A stretch of 64,000 nucleotides of DNA from Conchiformibius kuhniae DSM 17694 (GTDB lineage: Bacteria > Pseudomonadota > Gammaproteobacteria > Burkholderiales > Neisseriaceae), in assembly GCF_000428785.1 (NCBI RefSeq), contig NZ_AUAP01000001.1:1-64000 (forward strand), written 5' to 3'. The position numbers and the translations under genes are program-made. Shown piece by piece: positions 1 through 7,616 of this stretch. Numbering within the stretch: the stretch's first letter is position 1; each line of letters starts with the position of its first letter. Below the pieces are notes generated by a model. The model made no database searches and had not been told where the DNA came from. It worked only from the letters and a program-made list of their open reading frames with translations.

Positions 1-3000
1 GGCAGACAATATTCCACCGCTTCGCCCGTGTAGCTGCCGTCCACCGATACAAACATTTGGCTGTATGTGCCGCCATCTTGTACGGGTTTGCGGGCTTTCA
101 TCACCGTCCATTGCCAGTTGTGCGACAAGGTCGGTTGTGCCAAATAATCAACATTTTGCCATGCAGGGGAATTACTGTAGTGCAGCACGATTTTGCCGTT
201 TTCGGGCTGCCCTTCGGGGACGCGGGCGCACACCGCCAAAATGTAATATTCGCCTTTTTCCCATAGGGCAGCAACGGTATAAATGCCTTTGGTGCTGCCG
301 TTGCGCCCCTGCCACGAAATGCGTACGGCACGGGATTTGTCCGCGCCGCCGTCAATGCGGGTAACGGTGTGCGCTTGGGCGGTACGGTTGTTGTTGTACA
401 CATACCAAGCAACAGGCAGGGCGGGATTGCCCGTCCAGTTGTCCAAACTGGCATTGGGCAGCAGGTTTGCGCCCGCCGCCCTGCCGAATGATGCCCGCAG
501 TTCGCTGACGGCGGTGGCTGCCGCTTGGCGGTCATTGGCAACCGTCTGCCGCAGTTCGCCGATGCCGCTTTCCGCCGCGCCCAATCGGATTTTGGCGGCA
601 TTCAGTTCGCGGGTATTCGCCGCATCGCCGTCTATCCGTGCTTGTCGTTCCGCCGTCAGCGCGGCGGCGTGCTGCCCCACCGTTGCCGCCAGCGTTTCGC
701 GGGCGCGGGCTTCGGCGGCATCGCCGTTGGCGCGGGCGGTTTTTTCCGCTTCAAGGGCGGCGGCGGCGGTGCGACCTTGCGCGGCGGTTACGGTTTGGAT
801 GGCGCTTGCCTGTTCGCGATTGACGCTTTCGGCGGCAGTAATGCGGTTGCCGAGCTGCTGCGCGGTGCGTACCAATTCGGCGGTTTTGCCGTCCAGCGCG
901 GTTTGCGCCTGCTTGAGTTCGCCGTCTTTGGCGGTAAGCTGCGCCACTTGTGCCGCCAATTCGCTGCGGGCGGTTTGCGCTGCCGATGCGATGGCGGTGT
1001 TCAGTCTGCCCGATTCGGCACGCAATGCGGCCGTTTGTTTGTCGGCTTCGCGGCGGATTTCGGCGGTTCGTGCCTGTGTTTCCTGTTGCAGGGCGGCAGC
1101 GCGGGCTTGGGCTTCGGCGCGGTCTGCTTCGGCACGGGCGCGCGCTTCCGCCGCCACTTTATTGGCGGCATCTGCCGAAGCTGCGGCTTTGGCGCGGTTT
1201 TCGGCGGCGGTGTCGTCCGCCTTGAGTTGGTTGATTAAGGCTTGGCTCAAGCTGCTTTTTTCCACCGCGCCGCGTATCTGTGCCACAATCGGCGCGGGGT
1301 TCGGGTCGGCACGTCCGACCACCGCCGCCGTCCACTCGCCCGCACGCCCGTCCGCATCAGCCAGCCGCGCCCAGAAATAATAAGTATCCGTTACCGCCAC
1401 GCCGGTCAGAGTGTAGCTGTTTTGCGGATAAGGCAGCTTTGCCAAGGGCAAGGCTGCCTGAAAGTCCGCGCGTGTGCCGTAACGCAGTTCGGTTTGCACC
1501 TTGCCGGTAACGGTTTCGGGCAAATTCCACGCCAATTCAATGGCAAGGGTTTTGCCGGTGGCACGCAGTCCCTCGATGGCATAATGGATGCGCCAAGCCT
1601 TTTGCAGCGTTACCGACCACTCACCGCGTGCGTTGCGGGCGCGGATATCGGCGCGGTAGTCGCCATCGGGCAGGTTTTCCAAGCGGATTTCGGCGGCGGG
1701 CGCATCGGGAATGTGGCGGTACAGGCTGCCGTTGCGGTAGATTTTGACATCATACGCCAACACATCGCCGTCCGCGCCGCCGCCGTCCCATGTCAAAACC
1801 AATGCGCCGTTATCGCCGCGCACTTCGCCGCCGCCCAATTCGGGCGTTTGACCGTGCAAAGTGGTGCGTTCAAACGCCGCGCTGCCGTCCACCGCCGCGT
1901 ATTTGGCGGGGTCGTGGCGCAGGGCGGTAACGGTGTAAGTGCCGTCCTCCGTGTTTTCGCGCACGGACAAGGCTCGGTACAAACGCGGTTTGACTTGTCC
2001 CGCCAACGCCCACACCGCGTTTGCCGCCACATCTGCGGCGGTTTCCACGCGCAGGGTGTCGGGCGCGGTTTGCGCGGCAATGCGGACGTTTTTCAGGCTG
2101 CCGTCCGCCGCCGCGTAATGCAGGATTTGTCCCGCCGATGCGGTAACGGCGCGGTCAAGCGTCATCAGGCTGCCTGAAACCGCTTTGACGCGCCCGCCGA
2201 TGTCCGCACCCGCATAATCGTTGTCGGCGATGCGGATAATGTCGTGCGGCAAATGGCGCAAACCCTCGCGCCCAACGGTAAACGTTACCGTATCCTGCTG
2301 GCGCAATTCGGTTTGCAACAGCCATTCGCCGAAACGCACGGCTTGACCGCGCGAATCGCAGCCGAATGCCGTTACCGCCTTGATATTTAATCCGTAACGG
2401 GCGATGGCGGCATCATCGGCAAGGTATTCGGTTTTCATGCGCCAACCATCGTGTTTGTCGGCATAACGGACATGGACGGCGGTATGCACGGCTTTGAGTG
2501 CCGCGCCCGCATAGGCAAACGCACCGTCCACCACATTCGTATTGCCGTACTGCGCCACCGGTTCGGCGGCAGTATCGGCACGCAGCGACAGGCGTTGGCC
2601 GTCCCACACCGGCAAAGCGCAAAACGCCGCCGCCAAATCCGCCAACACGTCCGCCGCCTGCCGCGCATCGGTGAGGTAGGCATTGCAGACAAATCGCGGC
2701 TCTTGCCCGCCGAAACCGTCCGGCACGGGCGCATCGCAGTATTTGGCGATTTCATACAAGGCCCATTTGTCAATCTGCGCCGCCGTCAAACGCCGCGCCA
2801 ATGTGGAATAACGCGGATTGGTGAGCAAATCGTAAAACACCCACGCGGGATTATTCGTCCACGCGGTTTTAAAACTGCCGTCCCACAAGCCCGCATATTG
2901 GCGGGTTTCGGGGTCGTAATTGGACGGCACTTGCAACAGCTTGCCGCGCAACAGATAATTGCGGCGCGGAATTTGGTTGCCGAACTGGTCGGAGTCAATT

Positions 3001-3677
3001 TTTAAGGCAGCCAGCGCGGTATGCGGATACGACAGTTTAATATCGGTGATTTCCACATAAGACGCAAAAAAGGTGTTGTTGATGACGCGGTCGCTGTCGG
3101 AATCGGGCGTGTTGCGGCGCACGCGCAGATTAAACGGCACGGGCGGCAGCGCGTCAAACTCCACGTCCTGATAATACGCGCCGCTTGATTTTTCACCGAA
3201 CAACACGCTGCGGGCTGCCTGAACGCCGTTTGCGCCCACCAGCTCCACCACCAATTCGGTGTTTGCCGCCAAAGTGTCGCCGTTGTCCTGCACCGCCAAA
3301 TTACGCTCCACGCCCACCGTTACGCGCAGACGGTCGGTTTGCGCGGCGGTTACGGCGCGGACGACCGGCGCGTGGCGTTTGACCGCCGCGCCGACCGCTA
3401 CCGTGCGCTCGGTGGCGGCGAAGCCCGGAATATAGGGCTGGTCGGGCGTGCCGCGCACGAAAAACGCGGACACGCCTTTGAAATTAAAGCTGCCGTCCGC
3501 GTTTTGTACGGGCGTATCGTTAAAAAATACGCTTTTTAAGGGCGCATCGTCGCCGTTGCCGAAGCCTGCCAGTTCGCCCTCCGCCACCGCGTCAATCACG
3601 CGCAGCACTTGTGCGCTGCTCAAGCTGTTCGGGGCTTCGTAGGGGACGTGTGCGCCTTGTTCTTTTTTGCCGCCCAT
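1..3677 (-). CDS. Phage tail tip / host-specificity protein (lambda gpJ-like), C-terminus cut by window edge
   Basis: The frame is open from an ATG at 3677 to the window edge (over 1,225 codons). The N-terminal 600 or so residues read like lambda gpJ, the tail-tip protein that contacts the host receptor. Residues about 610-800 look like fibronectin-III-type beta domains. Residues about 810-1045 are a long Ala/Glu/Arg-rich coiled coil, probably a trimeric stalk. The segment after about 1060 resembles a beta-sandwich carbohydrate-binding or receptor-binding tip. It follows tail gene I by 3 nt, the standard K-I-J order. Family assignment is from order and overall sequence; the receptor is unknown. 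Confidence 0.88.
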   Translation of the reverse strand, partial: MGGKKEQGAHVPYEAPNSLSSAQVLRVIDAVAEGELAGFGNGDDAPLKSVFFNDTPVQNADGSFNFKGVSAFFVRGTPDQPYIPGFAATERTVAVGAAVKRHAPVVRAVTAAQTDRLRVTVGVERNLAVQDNGDTLAANTELVVELVGANGVQAARSVLFGEKSSGAYYQDVEFDALPPVPFNLRVRRNTPDSDSDRVINNTFFASYVEITDIKLSYPHTALAALKIDSDQFGNQIPRRNYLLRGKLLQVPSNYDPETRQYAGLWDGSFKTAWTNNPAWVFYDLLTNPRYSTLARRLTAAQIDKWALYEIAKYCDAPVPDGFGGQEPRFVCNAYLTDARQAADVLADLAAAFCALPVWDGQRLSLRADTAAEPVAQYGNTNVVDGAFAYAGAALKAVHTAVHVRYADKHDGWRMKTEYLADDAAIARYGLNIKAVTAFGCDSRGQAVRFGEWLLQTELRQQDTVTFTVGREGLRHLPHDIIRIADNDYAGADIGGRVKAVSGSLMTLDRAVTASAGQILHYAAADGSLKNVRIAAQTAPDTLRVETAADVAANAVWALAGQVKPRLYRALSVRENTEDGTYTVTALRHDPAKYAAVDGSAAFERTTLHGQTPELGGGEVRGDNGALVLTWDGGGADGDVLAYDVKIYRNGSLYRHIPDAPAAEIRLENLPDGDYRADIRARNARGEWSVTLQKAWRIHYAIEGLRATGKTLAIELAWNLPETVTGKVQTELRYGTRADFQAALPLAKLPYPQNSYTLTGVAVTDTYYFWARLADADGRAGEWTAAVVGRADPNPAPIVAQIRGAVEKSSLSQALINQLKADDTAAENRAKAAASADAANKVAAEARARAEADRAEAQARAAALQQETQARTAEIRREADKQTAALRAESGRLNTAIASAAQTARSELAAQVAQLTAKDGELKQAQTALDGKTAELVRTAQQLGNRITAAESVNREQASAIQTVTAAQGRTAAAALEAEKTARANGDAAEARARETLAATVGQHAAALTAERQARIDGDAANTRELNAAKIRLGAAESGIGELRQTVANDRQAAATAVSELRASFGRAAGANLLPNASLDNWTGNPALPVAWYVYNNNRTAQAHTVTRIDGGADKSRAVRISWQGRNGSTKGIYTVAALWEKGEYYILAVCARVPEGQPENGKIVLHYSNSPAWQNVDYLAQPTLSHNWQWTVMKARKPVQDGGTYSQMFVSVDGSYTGEAVEYCL

Positions 3678-3680
3678 ATT

Positions 3681-4415
3681 CTATCCTTTTTCAATCAAAA
3701 CTGCCGTATAGTTACGGGCGCGAACGGAATCGTTGTCAAAATCGGTGCGGTAGGGCTGCCCGTTGGGTGCAAGGGCGGCCGTGCCGCGTACAAAGGTTTT
3801 ACGGATATTCACTTCGCGGGCGGTGGGGTTGTCGGCGGCGGGCGCGTCCGCGCCGGTGCGCCGCGTTTCAATCCCCTGCGACACCACGCGGCTGCCGCAG
3901 TAAACCAATCCATACGCCAAAGGCACGGGCTGACCTTGCCCCGCCGTATTGTCCAAATTGCTGAATGCGCTGTTGCGCGATGCCGCCACGCCCGTGCGTT
4001 CCACTGCTTTGGGCGGGCGTGCCAGCATCTGCGCCACACCGCCCGCCACCAAACCGATGCCCGCGCTGGTAATCCCCGTCAGCAATGCGCCGCCCGCCGC
4101 CCAACCAAAGGGATTCCACCATGCAAAGGCTATCAGCACGACACCGGCGACAATCTGTCCTGCACGTCCTGCGCCTGCGGTGCGCGGCACAAGATGCAGT
4201 TCGCCAGCAGCAGGCTGCCTGAAACGGTGTTCTGCTTCGTCTGCGGACAAAACCGCGCCGTTGAAGCGCACGAGAAAATGCCCGTCCGCCACCATCTGCC
4301 TCAAACCGTCAATCTGCAAAAACAAAGCCCGCAGGGCTTCTGCGGGCGTGTCGGCGTGTAAATCAAAACGGCTGCCGTAAGATTTCAGGCAGCCGTGGAA
4401 ACGGACGGTAATCAT
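3681..4415 (-). CDS. Phage tail assembly protein I (lambda gpI-like)
   Basis: This 244-residue protein begins with a ubiquitin-like or beta-grasp segment (MITVRFHG start), then has a hydrophobic Gly/Ala-rich stretch at about residues 85-135 (two possible membrane-type helices) and a C-terminal domain. This is the usual build of lambda gpI-type proteins, which help assemble the tail tip and are not thought to stay in the virion. It lies directly upstream of the J gene with a 3-nt gap. It is separated from K by a 510-bp insertion holding cargo genes, which is unusual because K and I are normally adjacent or overlapping. Confidence 0.85.
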   Translation of the reverse strand: MITVRFHGCLKSYGSRFDLHADTPAEALRALFLQIDGLRQMVADGHFLVRFNGAVLSADEAEHRFRQPAAGELHLVPRTAGAGRAGQIVAGVVLIAFAWWNPFGWAAGGALLTGITSAGIGLVAGGVAQMLARPPKAVERTGVAASRNSAFSNLDNTAGQGQPVPLAYGLVYCGSRVVSQGIETRRTGADAPAADNPTAREVNIRKTFVRGTAALAPNGQPYRTDFDNDSVRARNYTAVLIEKG

Positions 4416-4470
4416 AATTCAAGACCATGTATTAAAAAGAAAAATAATTGGTTTTTTGTGTAGAAAATCC

Positions 4471-4499
4471 TTGCTGAAAATCATAGTATGTACTATAAT
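4471..4499 (+). promoter_or_regulatory. Sigma70-type promoter of the Ibs-like toxin transcript
   Basis: TTGCTG at 4471-4476 and a consensus TATAAT at 4494-4499 are separated by 17 bp. The predicted start is near 4506, giving a leader of about 64 nt before the tiny hydrophobic ORF at 4570. It fires against the surrounding minus-strand tail operon. Confidence 0.65.
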
Positions 4500-4525
4500 T
4501 CAATTCATCGGATAAGCCGATACGG

Positions 4526-4549
4526 GAAACCCCCTACCGAAGCAGGGGG
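4526..4549 (-). terminator. Hairpin likely ending the antisense RNA
   Basis: CCCCCT (4530-4535) pairs with AGGGGG (4544-4549) around an 8-nt loop. On the minus strand the stem is followed by TTT, a weak intrinsic terminator. On the plus strand the same hairpin sits in the toxin leader just upstream of its ribosome-binding region. Confidence 0.4.
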
Positions 4550-4569
4550 CAACAAAGAAAGGCTAAAAA

Positions 4570-4623
4570 ATGAAGCTGTTACTGCTGATTGTCTTGTTGC
4601 TCATTAGTTCTAACGCATACTAA
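4570..4623 (+). CDS. 17-residue hydrophobic Ibs-like type I toxin
   Basis: The ORF reads MKLLLLIVLLLISSNAY and stop. Length, the Leu/Ile/Val core and the LLIS-x-x-AY ending closely resemble the E. coli Ibs peptides (18-19 residues, ending LLISFSAY in IbsC), which depolarise the inner membrane when over-produced. A GAAAGG ribosome-binding sequence precedes the ATG, and a consensus-like promoter lies 70 bp upstream. An opposing promoter downstream predicts an antisense antitoxin RNA. The gene is an insertion between tail genes K and I on the opposite strand. At 17 codons it is below usual gene-calling limits, so homology search and expression data would be needed for certainty. Confidence 0.6.
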   Translation: MKLLLLIVLLLISSNAY

Positions 4624-4656
4624 AACAAGACAAACAAAATGAGATAGTGGTAAAAC

Positions 4657-4697
4657 AAGGGGTTGGGTGGCAGCCCACCCCTTCAGCTTCACAAGCT
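4657..4697 (+). other. Two hairpins downstream of the toxin ORF
   Basis: AAGGGG (4657-4662) and TGGG (4664-4667) pair with CCCA and CCCCTT (4674-4683), leaving one bulged T. A second hairpin AGCTT-cac-AAGCT occupies 4685-4697. There is no T run after either, so they are poor terminators on the plus strand. They would form the 5' stem-loops of the antisense RNA, where kissing contacts usually begin. Confidence 0.4.
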
Positions 4698-4706
4698 AGC
4701 CTTTAC

Positions 4707-4735
4707 AATATACCCTTTAATCACTTTTTTTGCAA
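4707..4735 (-). promoter_or_regulatory. Promoter of the antisense RNA
   Basis: On the minus strand TTGCAA (4735-4730) and TATATT (4712-4707) are spaced by exactly 17 bp. The -35 box overlaps the AAGGA ribosome-binding site of the ribbon-helix-helix gene that starts at 4746 on the other strand. A protein bound here could therefore affect both. Confidence 0.5.
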
Positions 4736-4745
4736 GGACAAAATC

Positions 4746-4943
4746 ATGGCACAAACCCAAGCACAAATCCAAAAAAAATCCGATGAAAAACGCGGCGTTA
4801 AGCTGTGTTCTTTCAAATTTCATAAAGAAACCATCGAGTTACTTAACCACGCCGCCGAACAAAGCGGTTTATCCAAAACCGCCTTATTAGCCGCCGCGCT
4901 GCAAGAATACGCAGAAAAACACAATTTAAACACAATGGATTAA
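4746..4943 (+). CDS. Small ribbon-helix-helix (Arc/MetJ-type) DNA-binding protein
   Basis: This 65-residue protein starts at the ATG after AAGGACAAAATC; the longer frame upstream lacks a ribosome-binding site. Residues about 17-28 form a short beta strand, followed by two helices (about 29-42 and 45-60) with the SKTALLAAAL pattern typical of ribbon-helix-helix repressors and antitoxins. It lies on the plus strand inside a minus-strand tail operon and its 3' end overlaps the end of tail gene K by 18 bp, tail to tail. It could regulate the neighbouring Ibs/Sib-like unit or a prophage promoter; that role is inferred from position only. Confidence 0.7.
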   Translation: MAQTQAQIQKKSDEKRGVKLCSFKFHKETIELLNHAAEQSGLSKTALLAAALQEYAEKHNLNTMD

Positions 4944-5666
4944 GTCATTACCCACGGCAACCATACAGCCATCGCGCCAATCCCGATGCCGCCACACCGA
5001 TGCCGTCCGTTGTTGCCAAAAATCGCTGTAGGGTTCGCGGCGCGACAACTGCCCGTAAGCATGGTGCAGCACTTCGCCGCCGCCCAAATACAACATGGCA
5101 TGATTGGCATGGCCGTTGTGGGCGGTCAGCAGCACATCGCCCGCGCGTAAAGAGGTAAGCGGTACACGGTAAAAACCCGCTTTCGGTGCAAGGGTTTCAA
5201 ACAGGTTTTGCGCCGCGTCCGTGTCCATCTCACCCCGCTCCACCGCAATCAATTCAATACCCGCCAAATGGTAGGCATCGGCAATCAGGCTGTAGCAGTC
5301 CGCCGTGCCGTAGAAAAATTCGCGCCCGCGCAAATGCGGCACGGGACGGAATACGCGCACACGCCTGCGTACCGCCAGCACCCACGGCAAAGCCGTTGCC
5401 ACCTGTGCCTGTCTGTCCGCGCCCGATAAAAACGGCTCGCCGTCCGGATGCGAATGCACCACCGCCCGCACCGCATCGCCGTAATGCAGCCAATCTTCGG
5501 GCGCAATTTCAAAGTTTTTGCGCGGGTCGGCGGCGGTATTCAGGCAGGGGCGGTAAGCCAAGCCGCCGTTCTCAAAAACCAAAAAACCGCAGATTTCCCG
5601 TTTCGGGAAAAAAGCGGCGTGGGATAAAATAGCCCGTTTCAGGCTGTCTGAAAGTTCAAGTATCAT
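4926..5666 (-). CDS. Tail assembly protein K (JAMM peptidase + NlpC/P60)
   Basis: This 246-residue two-domain protein is of lambda gpK type. The N-terminal half carries a JAMM/MPN metal-peptidase signature (Glu in REICGF, then HSHPDGEPFLSGAD). The C-terminal half is NlpC/P60-like, with a catalytic Cys in TADCYS and His in NGHANHAML. Such proteins process the tail tip and cut peptidoglycan during DNA entry. The ATG at 5666 is preferred because it overlaps the stop of the upstream gene as ATGA; a TTG 21 nt earlier is open but unlikely. Gene L lies beyond two inserted genes. Confidence 0.88.
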   Translation of the reverse strand: MILELSDSLKRAILSHAAFFPKREICGFLVFENGGLAYRPCLNTAADPRKNFEIAPEDWLHYGDAVRAVVHSHPDGEPFLSGADRQAQVATALPWVLAVRRRVRVFRPVPHLRGREFFYGTADCYSLIADAYHLAGIELIAVERGEMDTDAAQNLFETLAPKAGFYRVPLTSLRAGDVLLTAHNGHANHAMLYLGGGEVLHHAYGQLSRREPYSDFWQQRTASVWRHRDWRDGCMVAVGNDLIHCV

Positions 5667-6025
5667 AATGGGATTTCCACAAGGCAAGTTGGCGGGGCAA
5701 CGCTGACAGCTTCATAATTGCCGTTCGCACAAATCCGCTCGCCGTTTTCGCGGTTATAGTGAATATCCGCACAACCGTATTGCGTGCGGAGTTGCATTCT
5801 AATGTGTTGGTGTGTCCAAGTGATTTTGACGGATTCTGTTTTCACATCATCATGCACTTGGGCATATAATTTTTGTGGCAGCAAATCCATATACTCTAAT
5901 GCGCCAAACGCCCATGACAAACGGTTATTTCGGTATACTGTTTCAAACTGGCCGCAATCGGTCCGGTAAGTTACCAATACTTCATGCTTACCTGCATACA
6001 CAACATTTACAGAGTGAATTTTCAT
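5663..6025 (-). CDS. Hypothetical 120-residue protein, coupled to tail gene K
   Basis: I do not recognise this protein. It has no membrane segment and is rich in aromatic and charged residues, with a probable beta-rich fold. It is on the tail-operon strand and its stop overlaps the K start as ATGA, so it is probably co-translated with K. Its start codon (6023-6025) overlaps the start codon of the divergent HEPN-like gene (6024-6026), so each gene's leader lies inside the other. A start three codons earlier (6034) is possible. It may be a partner or immunity factor of the HEPN-like protein; this is inference from arrangement. Confidence 0.6.
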   Translation of the reverse strand: MKIHSVNVVYAGKHEVLVTYRTDCGQFETVYRNNRLSWAFGALEYMDLLPQKLYAQVHDDVKTESVKITWTHQHIRMQLRTQYGCADIHYNRENGERICANGNYEAVSVAPPTCLVEIPL

Positions 6026-6602
6026 GATTTCCATCCGATTTAATCCCTCAATATTCATCAAACATTTGCAAAAAAACATTTTATCCGCCGACAGCTTGAT
6101 TAAAACCGCCATGCAAACTGACGATATTATCGGCTCGGTACTCCGCACCCACCTGACTGCCGAACAAATATTGACCGCATGGATTTATGCCGCCTGCAAC
6201 CGTGAAAACTTTTTACACGGCACGCAACTGACTTTCGGTATCAAACTCACGATTGCCGATAATTTGGGTCTGCCCGAATATGCAAGCAAGATATTTCGCA
6301 ATATCAATAAAATCCGAAACAAACTTGCTCATTCCGGAACAGAAGCGGAAATTGACCCTGACTTGTTGCAGAGTACCAAAGACCTTTTCCACCGCTATAT
6401 CGCTCACACTTATGACCCCAAGCAACAATACGGAATTTCTTTTTTTGACACTGACGGCAATGCGGAAGTACAGGCTGCATGGAATGATTCCGAACAGCCG
6501 CCGCATATTACTTTGGCAGTGATGGTTTCACTGGTTTTATGCAAATTGGCGCAGGACAGTACAAAGCTATTAAAAATCAACCTGCCACCTTGTCCGCACT
6601 GA
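6024..6602 (+). CDS. HEPN / MltR-like protein, divergent cargo gene
   Basis: This 192-residue, largely helical protein contains KIRNKLAH at about residue 95. It fits the R-x4-6-H motif of HEPN domains, and the surrounding pattern (an acidic helix, a Leu-rich helix, then IRNxxAH) resembles MltR-type proteins. Many HEPN proteins with this motif are RNases in toxin-antitoxin or defence systems. It is on the plus strand in a minus-strand tail operon and overlaps the 3' end of gene L by 26 bp. Lower GC than the tail genes suggests separate acquisition. Whether it is a toxin is not shown by the sequence. A start at 6111 (MQTDD) is possible. Confidence 0.6.
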   Translation: MISIRFNPSIFIKHLQKNILSADSLIKTAMQTDDIIGSVLRTHLTAEQILTAWIYAACNRENFLHGTQLTFGIKLTIADNLGLPEYASKIFRNINKIRNKLAHSGTEAEIDPDLLQSTKDLFHRYIAHTYDPKQQYGISFFDTDGNAEVQAAWNDSEQPPHITLAVMVSLVLCKLAQDSTKLLKINLPPCPH

Positions 6603-7278
6603 CAAACGCCCCAATCGGCAGCACCGCCGTTGCCCCGAACCGCGCCCGACAGCCGCGCAGCGTGCGCGAACACACATCTTTGGCGGGATTGTCTGTCGGC
6701 ATATCGTCTTTATCGGCAACGGGTCTGCCCGTATAGCCGCAGCCCTCGCCGCGATACTGCCAGCAGCACACGTCCGCCAAAATCAGCCGCGCGGGAATCA
6801 CCGCGCCATCGGCTTCGGCGGGCGCGGCCAATTCAAACTGCGCCGTTTCCGCCGTCAAAGCCGACAGCCGCTCAATCACAAATTGCGACACCGCTTCCTG
6901 CAACGGGTCGGCCTGCGGATTGCCGCCGTCAAAATTGCCCGCGTCCAAAAAACGGGCATAGGTTTGGCGGCGGGTAACTTTTGCGCCAATCAGTTTGTTA
7001 TGACGCTCTGCCAGTCCCGTTACCAAGCCGAACAGGTTGGACACGGTGAGTTTCGGGCGGTTGCCCGCGCCTTGCGCCGTCAGTTCAAAACCGTCCCCTT
7101 GAATGGGATAGCTTTGATACTTTTGCCCTTTCCACAATACAAATTCCTGCCCTTTGCCGTTCAAATGATTGCAAAAGCGCAGCAATCCGCCACCGAAAGG
7201 GCGCAAATCCACTTCCCACAGTTCCAGCAGCGCGTCTTGTTCCAGTTCCGACAGCGCGGCTGACATTTTGCTTTGCAT
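6577..7278 (-). CDS. Minor tail protein L (lambda gpL-like)
   Basis: This 233-residue protein starts at an ATG preceded by AGGAGG; its leader overlaps the last codons of gene M. The C-terminal half carries Cys residues (DVCCWQYRGEGCGY and a later VCSRTLRGC) matching the cysteine set that binds an iron-sulfur cluster in lambda gpL. The protein sits at the tail tip and connects the tube to the baseplate. Order H-M-L is canonical; the next canonical gene K is displaced by the HEPN cargo. Confidence 0.87.
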   Translation of the reverse strand: MQSKMSAALSELEQDALLELWEVDLRPFGGGLLRFCNHLNGKGQEFVLWKGQKYQSYPIQGDGFELTAQGAGNRPKLTVSNLFGLVTGLAERHNKLIGAKVTRRQTYARFLDAGNFDGGNPQADPLQEAVSQFVIERLSALTAETAQFELAAPAEADGAVIPARLILADVCCWQYRGEGCGYTGRPVADKDDMPTDNPAKDVCSRTLRGCRARFGATAVLPIGAFVSADKVAG

Positions 7279-7280
7279 CG

Positions 7281-7613
7281 TCAAACCTCCTCAAATTTAA
7301 ACGAGATTTCCCACACAATGCCGCCCTGCGTTCTGCGCTCGTATTCCTGCACCCGTACTTCCGCTTCGTTGTACGCCCAAATAAACGATTTGACCCCCTC
7401 ATGACGGTCAAAAAAAGCAGCGATTTGGTCTATCGTTGCCTTGCTGCCCATCACACTTTCCGCCCAAATGCGGCGGCGGGTGTTAATGCCTTTCGGTTGC
7501 ACTTGTTTGTAACCGTCGCCGAGCCGCACTTCGCGCACGTCAAAACGCACCGTTTCGGCGTGTTCTGCCGATGCGGTGCGCCAGCGAAAGATTTCTTTGC
7601 GTTTTTCTGCCAT
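7281..7613 (-). CDS. Minor tail protein M (lambda gpM-like)
   Basis: This 110-residue protein of the phage minor-tail M family is identified by its length, a central W-x-ESV-x-G segment and its place between the tape-measure and L genes. It is a tail-tip component acting with L, K and I. Its ATG at 7613 is 3 nt past the stop-side end of gene H, so the genes are tightly packed in one operon. Confidence 0.83.
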   Translation of the reverse strand: MAEKRKEIFRWRTASAEHAETVRFDVREVRLGDGYKQVQPKGINTRRRIWAESVMGSKATIDQIAAFFDRHEGVKSFIWAYNEAEVRVQEYERRTQGGIVWEISFKFEEV

Positions 7614-7616
7614 ATT

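Larger units (their letters stand above)
4528..4700 (-). ncRNA. Predicted Sib-like antisense RNA opposite the toxin ORF
   Basis: A minus-strand promoter at 4707-4735 should start an RNA near 4700. It would run through two hairpins (4685-4697 and 4657-4683) and the complement of the 17-codon ORF, ending at the GC hairpin near 4530, about 170 nt in all. It would pair with the whole toxin mRNA. The arrangement matches the Sib antisense RNAs that silence Ibs toxins in enterobacteria. Transcription itself is inferred. Confidence 0.5.

Noticed and set aside
283..1380. Plus-strand Ala/Arg/Ser-rich frame over the tail-tip coiled coil
   Set aside because: Shadow of the repetitive coiled-coil codons of the J-like gene, which is open along the whole minus strand.
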